The notes under the pieces are model-generated. The model was not told the DNA's origin and searched no databases. It was given only the letters and a program-made list of their open reading frames with translations. Made by a program: the position numbers and the translations under genes. Positions 17,882 through 25,649 of a stretch of 39,280 nucleotides of DNA are shown piece by piece. The stretch comes from Clostridia bacterium (GTDB lineage Bacteria > Bacillota > Clostridia > Oscillospirales > CAG-382): positions 1-39,280 of the forward strand of contig JAFYPA010000015.1 of NCBI GenBank assembly GCA_017560085.1, written 5' to 3'. Every line of letters begins with the position of its first letter. The stretch's first letter is position 1.

Positions 17882-17910
17882 ATTTTACCATATAATTATA
17901 ATATTATCAA
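17882..17910 (-). promoter_or_regulatory. Promoter of the aldo/keto reductase operon
   Basis: Minus-strand TTGATA (17905-17910), 17 bp, TAAAAT (17882-17887). Confidence 0.65.
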
Positions 17911-17943
17911 GTGTAAATTCAAATTTTTTAAATACGGTTATAA

Positions 17944-17972
17944 TTGACATAAAAAAATAAATATGATATAAT
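17944..17972 (+). promoter_or_regulatory. Promoter of cysK
   Basis: Exact TTGACA (17944-17949), 17 bp, TATAAT (17967-17972). The leader is about 25 nt, so no S-box or T-box fits. Confidence 0.85.
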
Positions 17973-18001
17973 TAAATAAAAACGAAACGAGGTAAACGGA
18001 A

Positions 18002-18934
18002 ATGTCAAAAATATATAAATCCGTAGACAACTTAATCGGCAGAACACCCCTTATGGAAGTATGCAACATAGAAAAGAAATACTCCGCAGAAGCAACAATC
18101 CTCGCCAAGCTCGAATATCTCAACCCCGCAGGAAGCATAAAGGACAGAGCCGCAAAGCAGATGATAGACGACGCCGAAAACGAAGGACTCCTCCGTGCGG
18201 GCGGTACAATCATAGAGCCCACAAGCGGAAACACGGGCATCGGCATTGCCTCCATAAGTGCCGCAAGAGGCTACAAGGCTATCATCATTATGCCCGATAC
18301 AATGTCCGTTGAAAGAATCAATACCATCAAGGCATACGGCGCAGAGGTAATTCTCACCCCCGGAAGCCTCGGTATGGCGGGTGCTGTCGAAAGGGCAGAG
18401 CAAATCAAAAAGGAAACTCCCAACAGCATAATCGCAGGTCAGTTTGTAAATCCCTCAAATCCCAAAGCGCACATCCTTACAACAGGCCCCGAAATATGGG
18501 AGGACACCGACGGAAATGTGGATATCCTCGTTGCAGGTGTAGGTACGGGCGGAACAATCACGGGCGTAGGTGAATACCTCAAGGGCAAGAATCCCGATGT
18601 AAAAATAGTTGCCGTTGAGCCCTATAAGAGCCGTCTTCTCTCGGGAGAAAAAGCGGGTCCTCACGGACTGCAGGGCATAGGCGCAAACTTCATTCCCGAC
18701 GTACTCAACACGGAAATCTACGACGAAATTTTCCCCGTCCTCGAGGAGGATGCCTATAGACTTGCAAGAGATATGGGCAAATGCGAGGGAATCCTCGTCG
18801 GCATCTCAAGCGGTGCCGCACTCTATGCCGCAGTTGAACTCGCAAAGAGACCGGAAAATAAGGGCAAAAATATAGTGGTAATTCTCCCCGACACGGGCGA
18901 CAGATACCTTTCAACCACACTCTTTTCCGAGTAA
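18002..18934 (+). CDS. cysK: Cysteine synthase A (O-acetylserine sulfhydrylase)
   Basis: PLP enzyme making cysteine from O-acetylserine and sulfide. The 310 residues include K47 (PAGSIKDRA), the cofactor lysine; the PTSGNTGIGIA loop around residues 73-83 that binds the substrate carboxylate; and GTGGTITGVGEYLK, which holds the PLP phosphate. The C-terminus LPDTGDRYLSTTLFSE is typical of CysK rather than cystathionine beta-synthase. GAGGT precedes the ATG. It has its own promoter and stands just upstream of the arginine operon without an obvious terminator; the ATGCA-rich tract follows the stop codon at once. Confidence 0.95.
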   Translation: MSKIYKSVDNLIGRTPLMEVCNIEKKYSAEATILAKLEYLNPAGSIKDRAAKQMIDDAENEGLLRAGGTIIEPTSGNTGIGIASISAARGYKAIIIMPDTMSVERINTIKAYGAEVILTPGSLGMAGAVERAEQIKKETPNSIIAGQFVNPSNPKAHILTTGPEIWEDTDGNVDILVAGVGTGGTITGVGEYLKGKNPDVKIVAVEPYKSRLLSGEKAGPHGLQGIGANFIPDVLNTEIYDEIFPVLEEDAYRLARDMGKCEGILVGISSGAALYAAVELAKRPENKGKNIVVILPDTGDRYLSTTLFSE

Positions 18935-18991
18935 TATGCACAAAATCCGTGCATAAAATCCGTTTATGCACCGCGAAATGCAAAATATGCA
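18935..18991 (+). promoter_or_regulatory. ATGCA/TGCAT half-site cluster, distal part of the arg operator region
   Basis: Contains the perfect inverted repeat TATGCAC (18935-18941) / GTGCATA (18949-18955) and further ATGCA units at 18966, 18978 and 18987. These resemble ArgR/AhrC half-sites. The inverted repeat directly follows the cysK stop but lacks a T-run, so it is probably not a terminator. Confidence 0.45.
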
Positions 18992-18998
18992 AAATAAA

Positions 18999-19012
18999 TG
19001 CATAAATATTCT
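18999..19012 (+). promoter_or_regulatory. Probable ARG box upstream of the argC -35
   Basis: TGCATAAATATTCT matches the ARG-box pattern TGnATwwwwATnCA at 13 of 14 positions, 8 bp upstream of the -35. Confidence 0.6.
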
Positions 19013-19020
19013 AAAAACCC

Positions 19021-19049
19021 TTGACAAAACGCAAAAAGTAGTGTATAAT
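19021..19049 (+). promoter_or_regulatory. Promoter of the argCJBD operon
   Basis: Exact TTGACA (19021-19026), 17 bp, TATAAT (19044-19049), flanked by ARG-box-like sites. Confidence 0.85.
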
Positions 19050-19070
19050 ATGCAAATCAAAGAGAAATAT

Positions 19071-19084
19071 TGTATATTTATGCA
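19071..19084 (+). promoter_or_regulatory. ARG box between the transcription start and the argC ribosome site
   Basis: TGTATATTTATGCA fits TGnATwwwwATnCA at every position. Its place just downstream of the start point suits repression by ArgR with arginine. Confidence 0.7.
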
Positions 19085-19100
19085 TTGAAAGGAACGCGTT

Positions 19101-20024
19101 ATGGCAAGGGTTTTTATTGACGGAAGCGCAGGAACAACAGGGCTTCGCATACACGAAAGATTAAGCACAAGGGAAGACCTTGAAATAATTACTCTCACAG
19201 AGGAGCTCAGAAAGGATACCGAGGCAAGAAGAGAAGCTATCAACAACGCCGATATTGTTTTTCTCTGCCTCCCGGATGCCGCGGCAAAGGAAGCTGTAGA
19301 GCTTTGTGATAATCCCAATACGGTAATAATTGATACCTCCACAGCTCACAGAACAAATCCCGACTGGAGCTACGGCTTCCCTGAAATCGGAGATCTCCGT
19401 GCAAAAATCAAGACCTCCAAGAGAATCGCAAACCCCGGATGTCACGCAAGCGGATTTGTTGCCCTTGTCGCACCTCTTGTAAGCGCAGGACTTATAGATA
19501 AGGAAATCGCACTCACTTGCTTTTCTCTTACAGGCTATTCGGGCGGTGGAAAAAAGATGATAGCCGAATACGAGAGCGAGGAAAGGGACACACTCCTTGA
19601 TGCTCCAAGACAGTACGGCATCACCCAGTCCCATAAGCACCTTCCCGAAATGAAGCTTGTCTGCGGACTTGATAATGACCCCATTTTCTGCCCCATAGTC
19701 GCTGACTACTACAGCGGTATGGAGGTAACCGTGCCGCTCTTTATGAAGGACGTAAAGGGTACAATTGATGATATCAAAAACGCCTATAAATCCGCCTACA
19801 CGGGAAAGCTCGTCCACTTTGACGAAAACGCATCCGAGGAAGGCTTTATGTCTGCAAACGCACTTTCGGGCAGAGACGATATGCAGATAAGCGTAAACGG
19901 AAACGACGACAGAATCATCCTCACAGCTCGCTTTGATAACCTCGGTAAGGGCGCAAGCGGTGCGGCAATACAGAATATGAATATAGTCCTCGGCGCAGAC
20001 GAAACCACGGGACTTGTGCTTTGA
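19101..20024 (+). CDS. argC: N-acetyl-gamma-glutamyl-phosphate reductase, type 2
   Basis: Third step of arginine synthesis, reducing N-acetylglutamyl phosphate to the semialdehyde with NADPH. The 307 residues are the shorter type 2 form. The Rossmann start is VFIDGSAGTTGLRIHERL, the catalytic cysteine is C114 in ANPGCHASG, and the LTGYSGGGKKMIAEYE and HKHLPEM-type segments are present. A GAAAGG site precedes the ATG. It is the first gene of argC-argJ-argB-argD, with argJ 17 bp downstream. Confidence 0.95.
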   Translation: MARVFIDGSAGTTGLRIHERLSTREDLEIITLTEELRKDTEARREAINNADIVFLCLPDAAAKEAVELCDNPNTVIIDTSTAHRTNPDWSYGFPEIGDLRAKIKTSKRIANPGCHASGFVALVAPLVSAGLIDKEIALTCFSLTGYSGGGKKMIAEYESEERDTLLDAPRQYGITQSHKHLPEMKLVCGLDNDPIFCPIVADYYSGMEVTVPLFMKDVKGTIDDIKNAYKSAYTGKLVHFDENASEEGFMSANALSGRDDMQISVNGNDDRIILTARFDNLGKGASGAAIQNMNIVLGADETTGLVL

Positions 20025-20041
20025 TTGAAAGGAAGAAACAT

Positions 20042-21256
20042 ATGAATACAGTAAACGGCGGAGTTTGTGCCGCAAAGGGATTTACCGCAAACGGAGTGCA
20101 CTGCGGAATCAGAAAGAACAGAACAAAAAAAGACCTCGCACTCATCTACAGCGAAGTAAAAGCAAGTGCGGCGGCGGTATATACAACAAATCTCGTTAAG
20201 GGCGCACCTCTTACCGTAACCAAGAGCAATATCTCCGACGGTAAGGCACAGGCGGTGATCTGCAACAGCGGTAACGCCAATACCTGCAACGCAAACGGTA
20301 TCGAAATCGCAGAGGGAATGTGTAACCTTCTCGCAAAGGAAATGGGCATTTGTGCAAAGGACGTCGTTGTAGCGTCCACGGGCGTTATCGGTCAGCCTCT
20401 ATCCCTTGAGCCTATCCAAAACGGAATTTCCGATCTCGTAAAGGGTCTCTCCGATGACGGAAGCGATGCGGCAGCCGAAGGCATTATGACAACCGATACC
20501 GTAAAAAAGGAAATAGCCATCCAATTCGAGGTTGACGGCAAGACCTGTACAATAGGCGGTATTGCCAAGGGAAGCGGTATGATTCACCCCAATATGGCAA
20601 CGATGCTTGTGTTCATCACAACCGACTGTGCAATCTCCTCCGAAATGCTCTCAAAGGCTCTTTCCTCCGATATTAAAAATACCTTCAATATGGTAAGTGT
20701 AGACGGAGATACCTCCACCAACGATATGGTAACAGTTCTTGCCAACGGTATGGCAGGCAACAAGGAAATCACCTCCGAGGGCGAGGACTTCGATAAGTTT
20801 ATGAAAGCACTCAATACCGTAACAGTATATCTCTGCAGAATGATTGCGGGCGACGGCGAGGGTGCAACAAAGCTTCTCGAATGTAAGGTCAGCGGAGCCG
20901 TGGACGAGGAAGCCGCCAAGACAGTAGCCAAGAGCGTAATCTGCTCGAGCCTTCTCAAGGCGGCAATGTTCGGTGCCGATGCCAACTGGGGACGAGTTCT
21001 CTGTGCCATAGGCTACAGCGGAGCGGCTGTTGACGTAACAAAGGTAGATGTTTCCTTCAAGTCCGCAAAGGGCGAAATCGCAGTGTGCAAAAACGGCGCA
21101 GGTATAGATTTCTCCGAGGAAATCGCAAAGGAAATCCTCCTTGAAAAGGAAATCGAAATTATAATCTCCGTAGGTAACGGCAAAGGCGAAGCTACCGCCT
21201 GGGGCTGTGACCTCACCTACGAATACGTAAAAATCAACGGCGACTACAGAACCTGA
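20042..21256 (+). CDS. argJ: Glutamate N-acetyltransferase / ornithine acetyltransferase
   Basis: Recycles the acetyl group from acetylornithine to glutamate, making the arginine pathway cyclic. The 404-residue precursor self-cleaves into alpha and beta chains. The cleavage/nucleophile threonine is T187 in KGSGMIHPNMATMLVF, and the oxyanion-hole STGVIG block is at about residues 112-117. The start is ATG 20042 with AAAGGAAG ahead; an in-frame start at 20021 overlapping argC is rejected. The C-terminus ends in DLTYEYVKINGDYRT as expected. Whether it also uses acetyl-CoA (bifunctional form) cannot be read from the sequence; no argA is seen here. Confidence 0.96.
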   Translation: MNTVNGGVCAAKGFTANGVHCGIRKNRTKKDLALIYSEVKASAAAVYTTNLVKGAPLTVTKSNISDGKAQAVICNSGNANTCNANGIEIAEGMCNLLAKEMGICAKDVVVASTGVIGQPLSLEPIQNGISDLVKGLSDDGSDAAAEGIMTTDTVKKEIAIQFEVDGKTCTIGGIAKGSGMIHPNMATMLVFITTDCAISSEMLSKALSSDIKNTFNMVSVDGDTSTNDMVTVLANGMAGNKEITSEGEDFDKFMKALNTVTVYLCRMIAGDGEGATKLLECKVSGAVDEEAAKTVAKSVICSSLLKAAMFGADANWGRVLCAIGYSGAAVDVTKVDVSFKSAKGEIAVCKNGAGIDFSEEIAKEILLEKEIEIIISVGNGKGEATAWGCDLTYEYVKINGDYRT

Positions 21257-21279
21257 TTTGCAAAGGAGAAAAGCAGAAA

Positions 21280-22143
21280 ATGAATAACGTATTCTCAAAC
21301 GCAGAGCGTGCAGAGGTGCTTACTCAGGCACTTCCTTACATAAAGCAGTATAACGGAAAAATCGTCGTTGTAAAATACGGCGGAAACGCAATGATAAACG
21401 AACAGCTAAAGATGCAGGTTATGGAGGACATAGTTCTCCTCTGGCTCATCGGCGTAAAAATCGTACTTGTTCACGGCGGCGGCCCCGAAATCTCCGAGCT
21501 TATGGAAAAGCTTGGCAAAAAGGCGGTATTCGTTGACGGTCTTCGTGTAACGGATAAGGAAACGGTTGATATCGTTCAGATGGTCCTTGCGGGCAAGGTA
21601 AACAAAACTCTTGTAAACCTCCTTGAAACCAAGGGCGGTAAGGCAATGGGCATCTCGGGTATGGACGGCAGACTTATAGAAGCCGTTATGAAGGACGAGC
21701 GCCTCGGATATGTCGGCAAGATAGTAAATGTCAATGTTGACCCCGTAAACGACCTTCTCGAAAAGGGCTACATCCCCGTAATTTCCACAATCGGCTGTGA
21801 TGCCGAAGGAAACGCCTACAACATCAACGGCGACACCGCCGCGGCATATGTTGCGGGTGCTTTGGGCGCAGAAAGACTCATTATGATGACAGACATCGCA
21901 GGAGTCCTCAAGGATAAGGACGACCCCTCAACCCTCATTCCCGAAATGACGGTAAGCGAAGCCGCAAAGCTTCAGGAGGAGGGCATAATCTCCGGCGGTA
22001 TGATACCCAAGGTTGACTGCTGTGTCGAGGCTATCAGCAAGGGCGTTAAAAAGGTTATCATCATGGACGGCAGAGTGCCCCATTCCATCCTTATGGAAAT
22101 CCTCACCGACGAAGGTGCGGGTACAATGGTAATCGGTGACTGA
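21280..22143 (+). CDS. argB: Acetylglutamate kinase
   Basis: Phosphorylates N-acetylglutamate, the usual control point of the pathway. The 287 residues have VVKYGGNAM at the ATP site, VLVHGGGPEIS, and INGDTAAAYVAGALGAERLIMMTDIAGVL. The N-terminal helix (EVLTQALPYIKQY) is the one that mediates arginine-sensitive hexamers in other species, which hints at feedback inhibition. AAAGGAG precedes the ATG. Confidence 0.96.
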   Translation: MNNVFSNAERAEVLTQALPYIKQYNGKIVVVKYGGNAMINEQLKMQVMEDIVLLWLIGVKIVLVHGGGPEISELMEKLGKKAVFVDGLRVTDKETVDIVQMVLAGKVNKTLVNLLETKGGKAMGISGMDGRLIEAVMKDERLGYVGKIVNVNVDPVNDLLEKGYIPVISTIGCDAEGNAYNINGDTAAAYVAGALGAERLIMMTDIAGVLKDKDDPSTLIPEMTVSEAAKLQEEGIISGGMIPKVDCCVEAISKGVKKVIIMDGRVPHSILMEILTDEGAGTMVIGD

Positions 22144-22177
22144 CACCTCACTGACACCACTTTGAAAGGAAATTACA

Positions 22178-23344
22178 ATGAGCTTTATAACAGAAACAGA
22201 TAAACAGTTCGTCGCAAATACCTACGCCCGCTTTCCCGTGGAGCTTGTCTCGGGCAAGGGCTCGATAGTTGTTGACAGCGACGGCAAGGAATATATAGAT
22301 ATGGGCTCGGGCATCGCCGTAACAAGCTTCGGTCTTGCCGATGACGAGTGGGCAAATGCGGTTACCGCACAGCTTACAAGGCTTCAGCACACATCCAACC
22401 TTTATTATACAGAGCCCTGCGCAAATCTTGCAAAAATGCTTTGCGACAGAACAGGCTTCAAGAAGGTTTTTTTCTCCAACAGCGGAGCGGAAGCCAACGA
22501 ATGCGCAATCAAGGTCGCAAGAAAATACGCCGCAGAAAAGAAGGGCGTGGACTATTACACAATAATCACCCTTGAAAACAGCTTCCACGGCAGAACTCTC
22601 ACAACTCTTGCCGCAACGGGTCAGGAGCATTACCACGAGCTTTTTCAGCCGCTCACACCGGGATTTATACACACTCCCGCGGGAGACATTGAAAACCTCA
22701 AAAAGCTCGTTTCCGAGAACAAAATCGCCGCAATTATGATAGAATGCATCCAGGGCGAGGGCGGTGTAAATCCCCAGACCCCCGAATTTGTAAAGGCGGT
22801 AGCCGATATCTGCGAAAAGGAAGACATCATCTTCATAGTAGACGAGGTACAGACAGGCAACGGCAGAACAGGCGAGCTTTACGCATATATGAACTACGGA
22901 GTAATGCCCGATGTCGTATCAACCGCAAAGGGCATCGGCGGCGGACTTCCGCTCGGTGCGTGTATGCTCGGCGAAAAGGTGCAGAACGTCCTCGGCTTCG
23001 GTGACCACGGCTCAACCTTCGGAGGAAACCCCGTATGCTGTGCGGGTGCTGTCAATATCATTTCAAGAATTGACGATAATCTTCTTTCGGACGTTAAGAA
23101 AAAGAGCGAGTTCATTTTCAACTCCTTCAAGAAAGCCAAGGGCGTAAAGAGCATAACCGGTATGGGACTTATGATAGGCATCGAAACAGAAAAATCTGCC
23201 TCGGATATAGTAAAAGCTTGCATATCCAAGGGCGTCCTCTGCCTTACCGCCAAGAACAAGGTAAGACTTCTTCCCGCACTCAATATTCCCTTCGATGTGC
23301 TTGAAAGGGCGATTGAAATTATAAAGGAAGCTTGTGCGGATTAA
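22178..23344 (+). CDS. argD: Acetylornithine aminotransferase
   Basis: PLP enzyme (class III) making N-acetylornithine from the semialdehyde and glutamate. The 388 residues include NSGAEANECAIKVARKY, FHGRT, the VDEVQTGNGRTG cofactor block, and K251 in STAKGIGGGLPLG as the Schiff-base lysine. It ends in ERAIEIIKEACAD, a tail that is copied again at 25695-25724 with three nucleotide changes in its last 30 bases. It is the last gene of the operon; a strong terminator follows within 10 bp. Confidence 0.95.
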   Translation: MSFITETDKQFVANTYARFPVELVSGKGSIVVDSDGKEYIDMGSGIAVTSFGLADDEWANAVTAQLTRLQHTSNLYYTEPCANLAKMLCDRTGFKKVFFSNSGAEANECAIKVARKYAAEKKGVDYYTIITLENSFHGRTLTTLAATGQEHYHELFQPLTPGFIHTPAGDIENLKKLVSENKIAAIMIECIQGEGGVNPQTPEFVKAVADICEKEDIIFIVDEVQTGNGRTGELYAYMNYGVMPDVVSTAKGIGGGLPLGACMLGEKVQNVLGFGDHGSTFGGNPVCCAGAVNIISRIDDNLLSDVKKKSEFIFNSFKKAKGVKSITGMGLMIGIETEKSASDIVKACISKGVLCLTAKNKVRLLPALNIPFDVLERAIEIIKEACAD

Positions 23345-23351
23345 AGATTTT

Positions 23352-23379
23352 AAAGCGACTGTAATAGGTCGCTTTTTTT
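23352..23379 (+). terminator. Terminator of the arg operon
   Basis: Perfect 8-bp stem AAAGCGAC / GTCGCTTT with an 8-nt loop and a T-run. Duplicated at 25732-25759. Confidence 0.85.
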
Positions 23380-23394
23380 CTTTTGGCTTGCAGG

Positions 23395-23423
23395 TTGACA
23401 AAGGGGGAGATGAGTGGTATAAT
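23395..23423 (+). promoter_or_regulatory. Promoter of the small-gene array
   Basis: Exact TTGACA (23395-23400), 17 bp, TATAAT (23418-23423). It lies just after the argD terminator and gives a leader of about 70 nt. It would drive all five cassette genes, as no equally good promoter is seen between them. Confidence 0.85.
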
Positions 23424-23501
23424 GAGTGTGTAAACTGTATTGAGCTTGACTTTAGTTGATTTATATAGATATGTCGAAAAATGACGAAAGGAGATGTTTG
23501 T

Positions 23502-23816
23502 ATGAAAATTGATTTTAGTGATTATAAAATTTTGACTCAGAAAGATATAATCAAAATTTATAATGCGGGTATTGAATGTACCATTGGTAAAATTCTTTTT
23601 GCTGAATGTCAAATTAACTTTAAAGAGTGTCGCAACATAGACGGTAATTATATTGGTGAATTTGATTGTAGCGGTTCACATTTTTCGATTGGTTTATATA
23701 CAGCACCAAAAACAACACACATCTTCTTTATGGATGATGAAAGTCTATTTAATCAGGTAATTGAAACTATAAAAGAATATGGATACGAGTTTATTGATAT
23801 CGAAAAAATACAATGA
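23502..23816 (+). CDS. Small protein of unknown function, first array gene
   Basis: A 104-residue soluble, acidic protein that I do not recognise. It has no membrane segment, and its predicted mixed alpha/beta content (YNAGIECTIGKILFAECQINF, then HFSIGLYTAPKTTHIFFMDD, then a C-terminal helix) would suit a small binding or immunity-type fold. The ATG at 23502 follows GAAAGGAG; the bases before it (TGTCGAA...GACGAAAGGAG) match the 3' part of the repeat that precedes each later gene. Composition is markedly AT-rich compared with argD. Function cannot be given. Confidence 0.75.
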   Translation: MKIDFSDYKILTQKDIIKIYNAGIECTIGKILFAECQINFKECRNIDGNYIGEFDCSGSHFSIGLYTAPKTTHIFFMDDESLFNQVIETIKEYGYEFIDIEKIQ

Positions 23817-23923
23817 TTTTTCGTTCTTAACTTACCACGAACTACGACTAAAAAAGGTTTGCATCTAAACCTTATGCCTCGCAATATAGAGAATGTCGAA
23901 TACTGTCGAAGGGGAAAAGGGAA
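23817..23923 (+). repeat. Cassette repeat R1
   Basis: Fills the whole gap between the first and second array genes. The core hairpin GGTTTGCATCTAAACC is at 23856-23871, then TATGCCTCGCAATAT, and a direct repeat TGTCGAA...TGTCGAA that runs into the ribosome site. Its first 70 bases are nearly identical to R2. Confidence 0.9.
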
Positions 23924-23927
23924 ATGA
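23874..23927 (+). other. Short upstream reading frame within R1
   Basis: A 17-codon frame starting MPRNIENVEYCRR whose TGA overlaps the ATG of the next gene (ATGA), so it could couple translation. R3, R4 and R5 have matching frames starting MCRN; R2 diverges after a 4-nt deletion. Whether it is translated is unknown. Confidence 0.3.
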
Positions 23928-24250
23928 AGAATAAAATAGGTATCATAATATTATTTGTAATTCAAGCAATAGCAATACCTTTTGCATTATTTGCAGGATT
24001 AATGCTTTTGTTTTCTGTTGTTAGTTTTGTGGAAACAGATTGGTCTCAAATGGAGGTAGTAATTCAATCTGTTGTTGCATCAATAACAATGTTAATAGGG
24101 GTTTTATACATAGGTACATATATTTTCTCTTTGATTAAAACCCTTGATAACAAAAAGTTGTCATTTGTAAGTTGGTTGCCAATTTTACATGGTGTGGTTG
24201 CTTTGATTTCATTAGTGCTATGGAATTATGTCAATCAATTATACAAATAA
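23924..24250 (+). CDS. Small membrane protein of unknown function, second array gene
   Basis: 108 residues with three or four predicted membrane segments: about residues 5-35 (IGIIILFVIQAIAIPFALF and onward), 45-75 (VIQSVVASITMLIGVLYIGTY) and 85-103. Short loops include LIKTLDNKKLS. There is no catalytic motif. AT-rich like its neighbours. It begins directly at the end of repeat R1 and ends directly at R2, so the repeats take up all the intergenic space. Small polytopic proteins of this kind are common among immunity proteins and small stress proteins, but nothing in the sequence decides between them. Confidence 0.75.
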   Translation: MKNKIGIIILFVIQAIAIPFALFAGLMLLFSVVSFVETDWSQMEVVIQSVVASITMLIGVLYIGTYIFSLIKTLDNKKLSFVSWLPILHGVVALISLVLWNYVNQLYK

Positions 24251-24355
24251 TTTTTTGTTCTTAACTTACCACGAACTACGACCAAAAAGGTTTGCATCTA
24301 AACCGTATGCCTCGCAATATTATGTCAAGTGTTGTCGAAAGGAGATGTGAATGTA
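24251..24355 (+). repeat. Cassette repeat R2
   Basis: Hairpin GGTTTGCATCTAAACC at 24289-24304, followed by GTATGCCTCGCAATAT and TTGTCGAAAGGAG as the ribosome site. Closest to R1 (shared ACTTACCACGAACTACGA block). Confidence 0.9.
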
Positions 24356-24766
24356 TTGAAAAAAGAAAACTTTTCTTTGCACTTAAAAACATTAGATAAA
24401 GTTAAAGTGTTTGATGTTGAAATGCAGTTTGATGAAGATACTGAAATAGATAAGTTTTCAATGTTTATTGACGGAAAAAGAGTTGAGTTAATAGGAAATA
24501 CCGAAAGTATTTTTATGGAACTTTCAAAAATATTAAAAGGTAAATATGAAATACATTCATGTTACACTTGCAAATATGGAAACTTTTGCCCAACCGGTGA
24601 CATAGATAATGAAATCTTTTGCGTCAATGATTTTGAACCCAAATGCAAATCAGACTTGTATTTTGTAACAGAGGATAGTGCAGAACGGAAAAAGAGGAGT
24701 CGCACATTATTTGATGTTTGTGAAGAATTTCAACCGTGTAGTGATGACTATTACACATATAAATAA
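24356..24766 (+). CDS. Cysteine-rich protein of unknown function, third array gene
   Basis: 136 residues, soluble, not recognised. The first 70 or so residues look like a beta-rich domain (VKVFDVEMQF, FSMFIDGKRVELIG). The second half contains eight cysteines: a CYTCKYGNFCP knuckle, then single cysteines in FCVNDF and PKCKSD, and CEEFQPC near the C-terminus, which suggests a zinc or Fe-S site or disulfides. The start is taken as TTG 24356, 11 nt after AAAGGAG; the ATG in the area is out of frame and leads to a stop, and a GTG at 24347 would be too close to the ribosome site. A start error of a few codons is possible. Confidence 0.7.
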   Translation: MKKENFSLHLKTLDKVKVFDVEMQFDEDTEIDKFSMFIDGKRVELIGNTESIFMELSKILKGKYEIHSCYTCKYGNFCPTGDIDNEIFCVNDFEPKCKSDLYFVTEDSAERKKRSRTLFDVCEEFQPCSDDYYTYK

Positions 24767-24870
24767 TTTTCTGTATTAACTTGATATGAATTAGCTTGAA
24801 AAAGGTTTGCATCTAAACCTTATGTGTCGCAATATAAAGGCTGTCGAATTTTATCGAAAGGATTGCAGAA
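24767..24870 (+). repeat. Cassette repeat R3
   Basis: Hairpin GGTTTGCATCTAAACC at 24804-24819, then TTATGTGTCGCAATAT and ATCGAAAGGA. The 5' third differs from R1/R2, while the core and 3' part are conserved. Confidence 0.9.
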
Positions 24871-25263
24871 ATGAAAAAGATATTTAATACAATAGTGAAT
24901 ATAATTCCGTTTTTTGTTTGGATGATTTGGTTCTATTTAGCGTTGATAGATATAGATATAAATCCCGACTTAGGAACGATAGAAATTTTGTTGCTACTTG
25001 GATTTCCACTCCTATATACAATTTATAATGTGTTTTTTGCTAAAGACAGAAAGGAATTTGCAATTTATAATTTGATTTTTGGTGTTGCTCATATAATAGG
25101 TTATTATATTTCTGGATTGCTCTACTATGATTATGTTTCAAGTGATTCAGAAACAATGTTAGTTATAAACACATTTTCGGGCATATCAATTCTTTATGTT
25201 TCAATTGTAACTTTAATCTTTTACGGAATCAGAGTCTTTGTGGATAAATTAAGAAACAAATAA
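24871..25263 (+). CDS. Small membrane protein of unknown function, fourth array gene
   Basis: 130 residues with four predicted membrane helices, roughly residues 8-28, 38-55, 63-86 (NLIFGVAHIIGYYISGLLYY) and 98-120, and a basic C-terminus (VDKLRNK). There is no known motif. The N-terminus MKKIFNTIVNIIPFF resembles that of the fifth array gene (MKKKFINIIPYL), a possible sign of distant common origin. The ATG at 24871 follows CGAAAGGA supplied by repeat R3. AT-rich. Confidence 0.75.
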   Translation: MKKIFNTIVNIIPFFVWMIWFYLALIDIDINPDLGTIEILLLLGFPLLYTIYNVFFAKDRKEFAIYNLIFGVAHIIGYYISGLLYYDYVSSDSETMLVINTFSGISILYVSIVTLIFYGIRVFVDKLRNK

Positions 25264-25367
25264 ATTATTAATTCTAACTTAACATAAATTTTTGACTAAA
25301 AGGTTGCATCTAAACCTTATGTGTCGCAATATGGAGAATGTCAAAATTTGTCGAAAGGAATGGTTTG
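25264..25367 (+). repeat. Cassette repeat R4
   Basis: Core GGTTGCATCTAAACC at 25302-25316 (one T shorter than R1-R3), then TTATGTGTCGCAATAT and TTGTCGAAAGGA before the next ATG. Confidence 0.9.
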
Positions 25368-25649
25368 ATGAAAAAGAAATTTATAAATATAATTCCTTAC
25401 TTAATCGGTGTAATATACTTGGCGTATTGTTTGTTCAATGTTGAATCTTGGGTGAAAAGCCACACGGAAAAGTATTTATTATTTGTTCTGATGGCGTGGT
25501 TGGTAGCCGTAATTCTCGCCGTGATTTTTGTTGCATTAAGGTTGATTAAAAAACAAAAAACAAAAATGTATTTACCACTTTTCTTTTTCGCAATAGGTTT
25601 AATAGTCTATGCTGTTGCATTAAGTATACCTTGCTGTATAGATGGTTGA
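25368..25649 (+). CDS. Small membrane protein of unknown function, fifth array gene
   Basis: 93 residues with three predicted membrane helices (about 5-22, 35-58 and 67-88) and a basic stretch LRLIKKQKTKM between the second and third. There is no motif I know. The start is ATG 25368 (MKKKFINII), with CGAAAGGA upstream; an in-frame start at 25338 would lie inside the repeat. It is the last complete cassette: its stop is followed by a 5'-truncated repeat (R5) fused to the argD tail copy. Confidence 0.75.
   Translation: MKKKFINIIPYLIGVIYLAYCLFNVESWVKSHTEKYLLFVLMAWLVAVILAVIFVALRLIKKQKTKMYLPLFFFAIGLIVYAVALSIPCCIDG

Larger units (their letters stand above)
23315..23472 (+). repeat. Direct repeat, copy 1 (argD tail, terminator, promoter, leader)
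   Basis: This 158-bp stretch, made of the last 30 bases of argD, its terminator, a promoter and part of a leader, recurs about 2.38 kb downstream at 25695-25844. The first 110 bp are nearly identical and the last 50 are degenerate but alignable (TAGTTGAT and ATAGATAT are in both). The two copies bracket the small-gene array. Confidence 0.9.

Noticed and set aside
18935..18955. Intrinsic terminator of cysK
   Set aside because: The inverted repeat is real but AT-rich with no T-run; an ArgR half-site pair explains it better.
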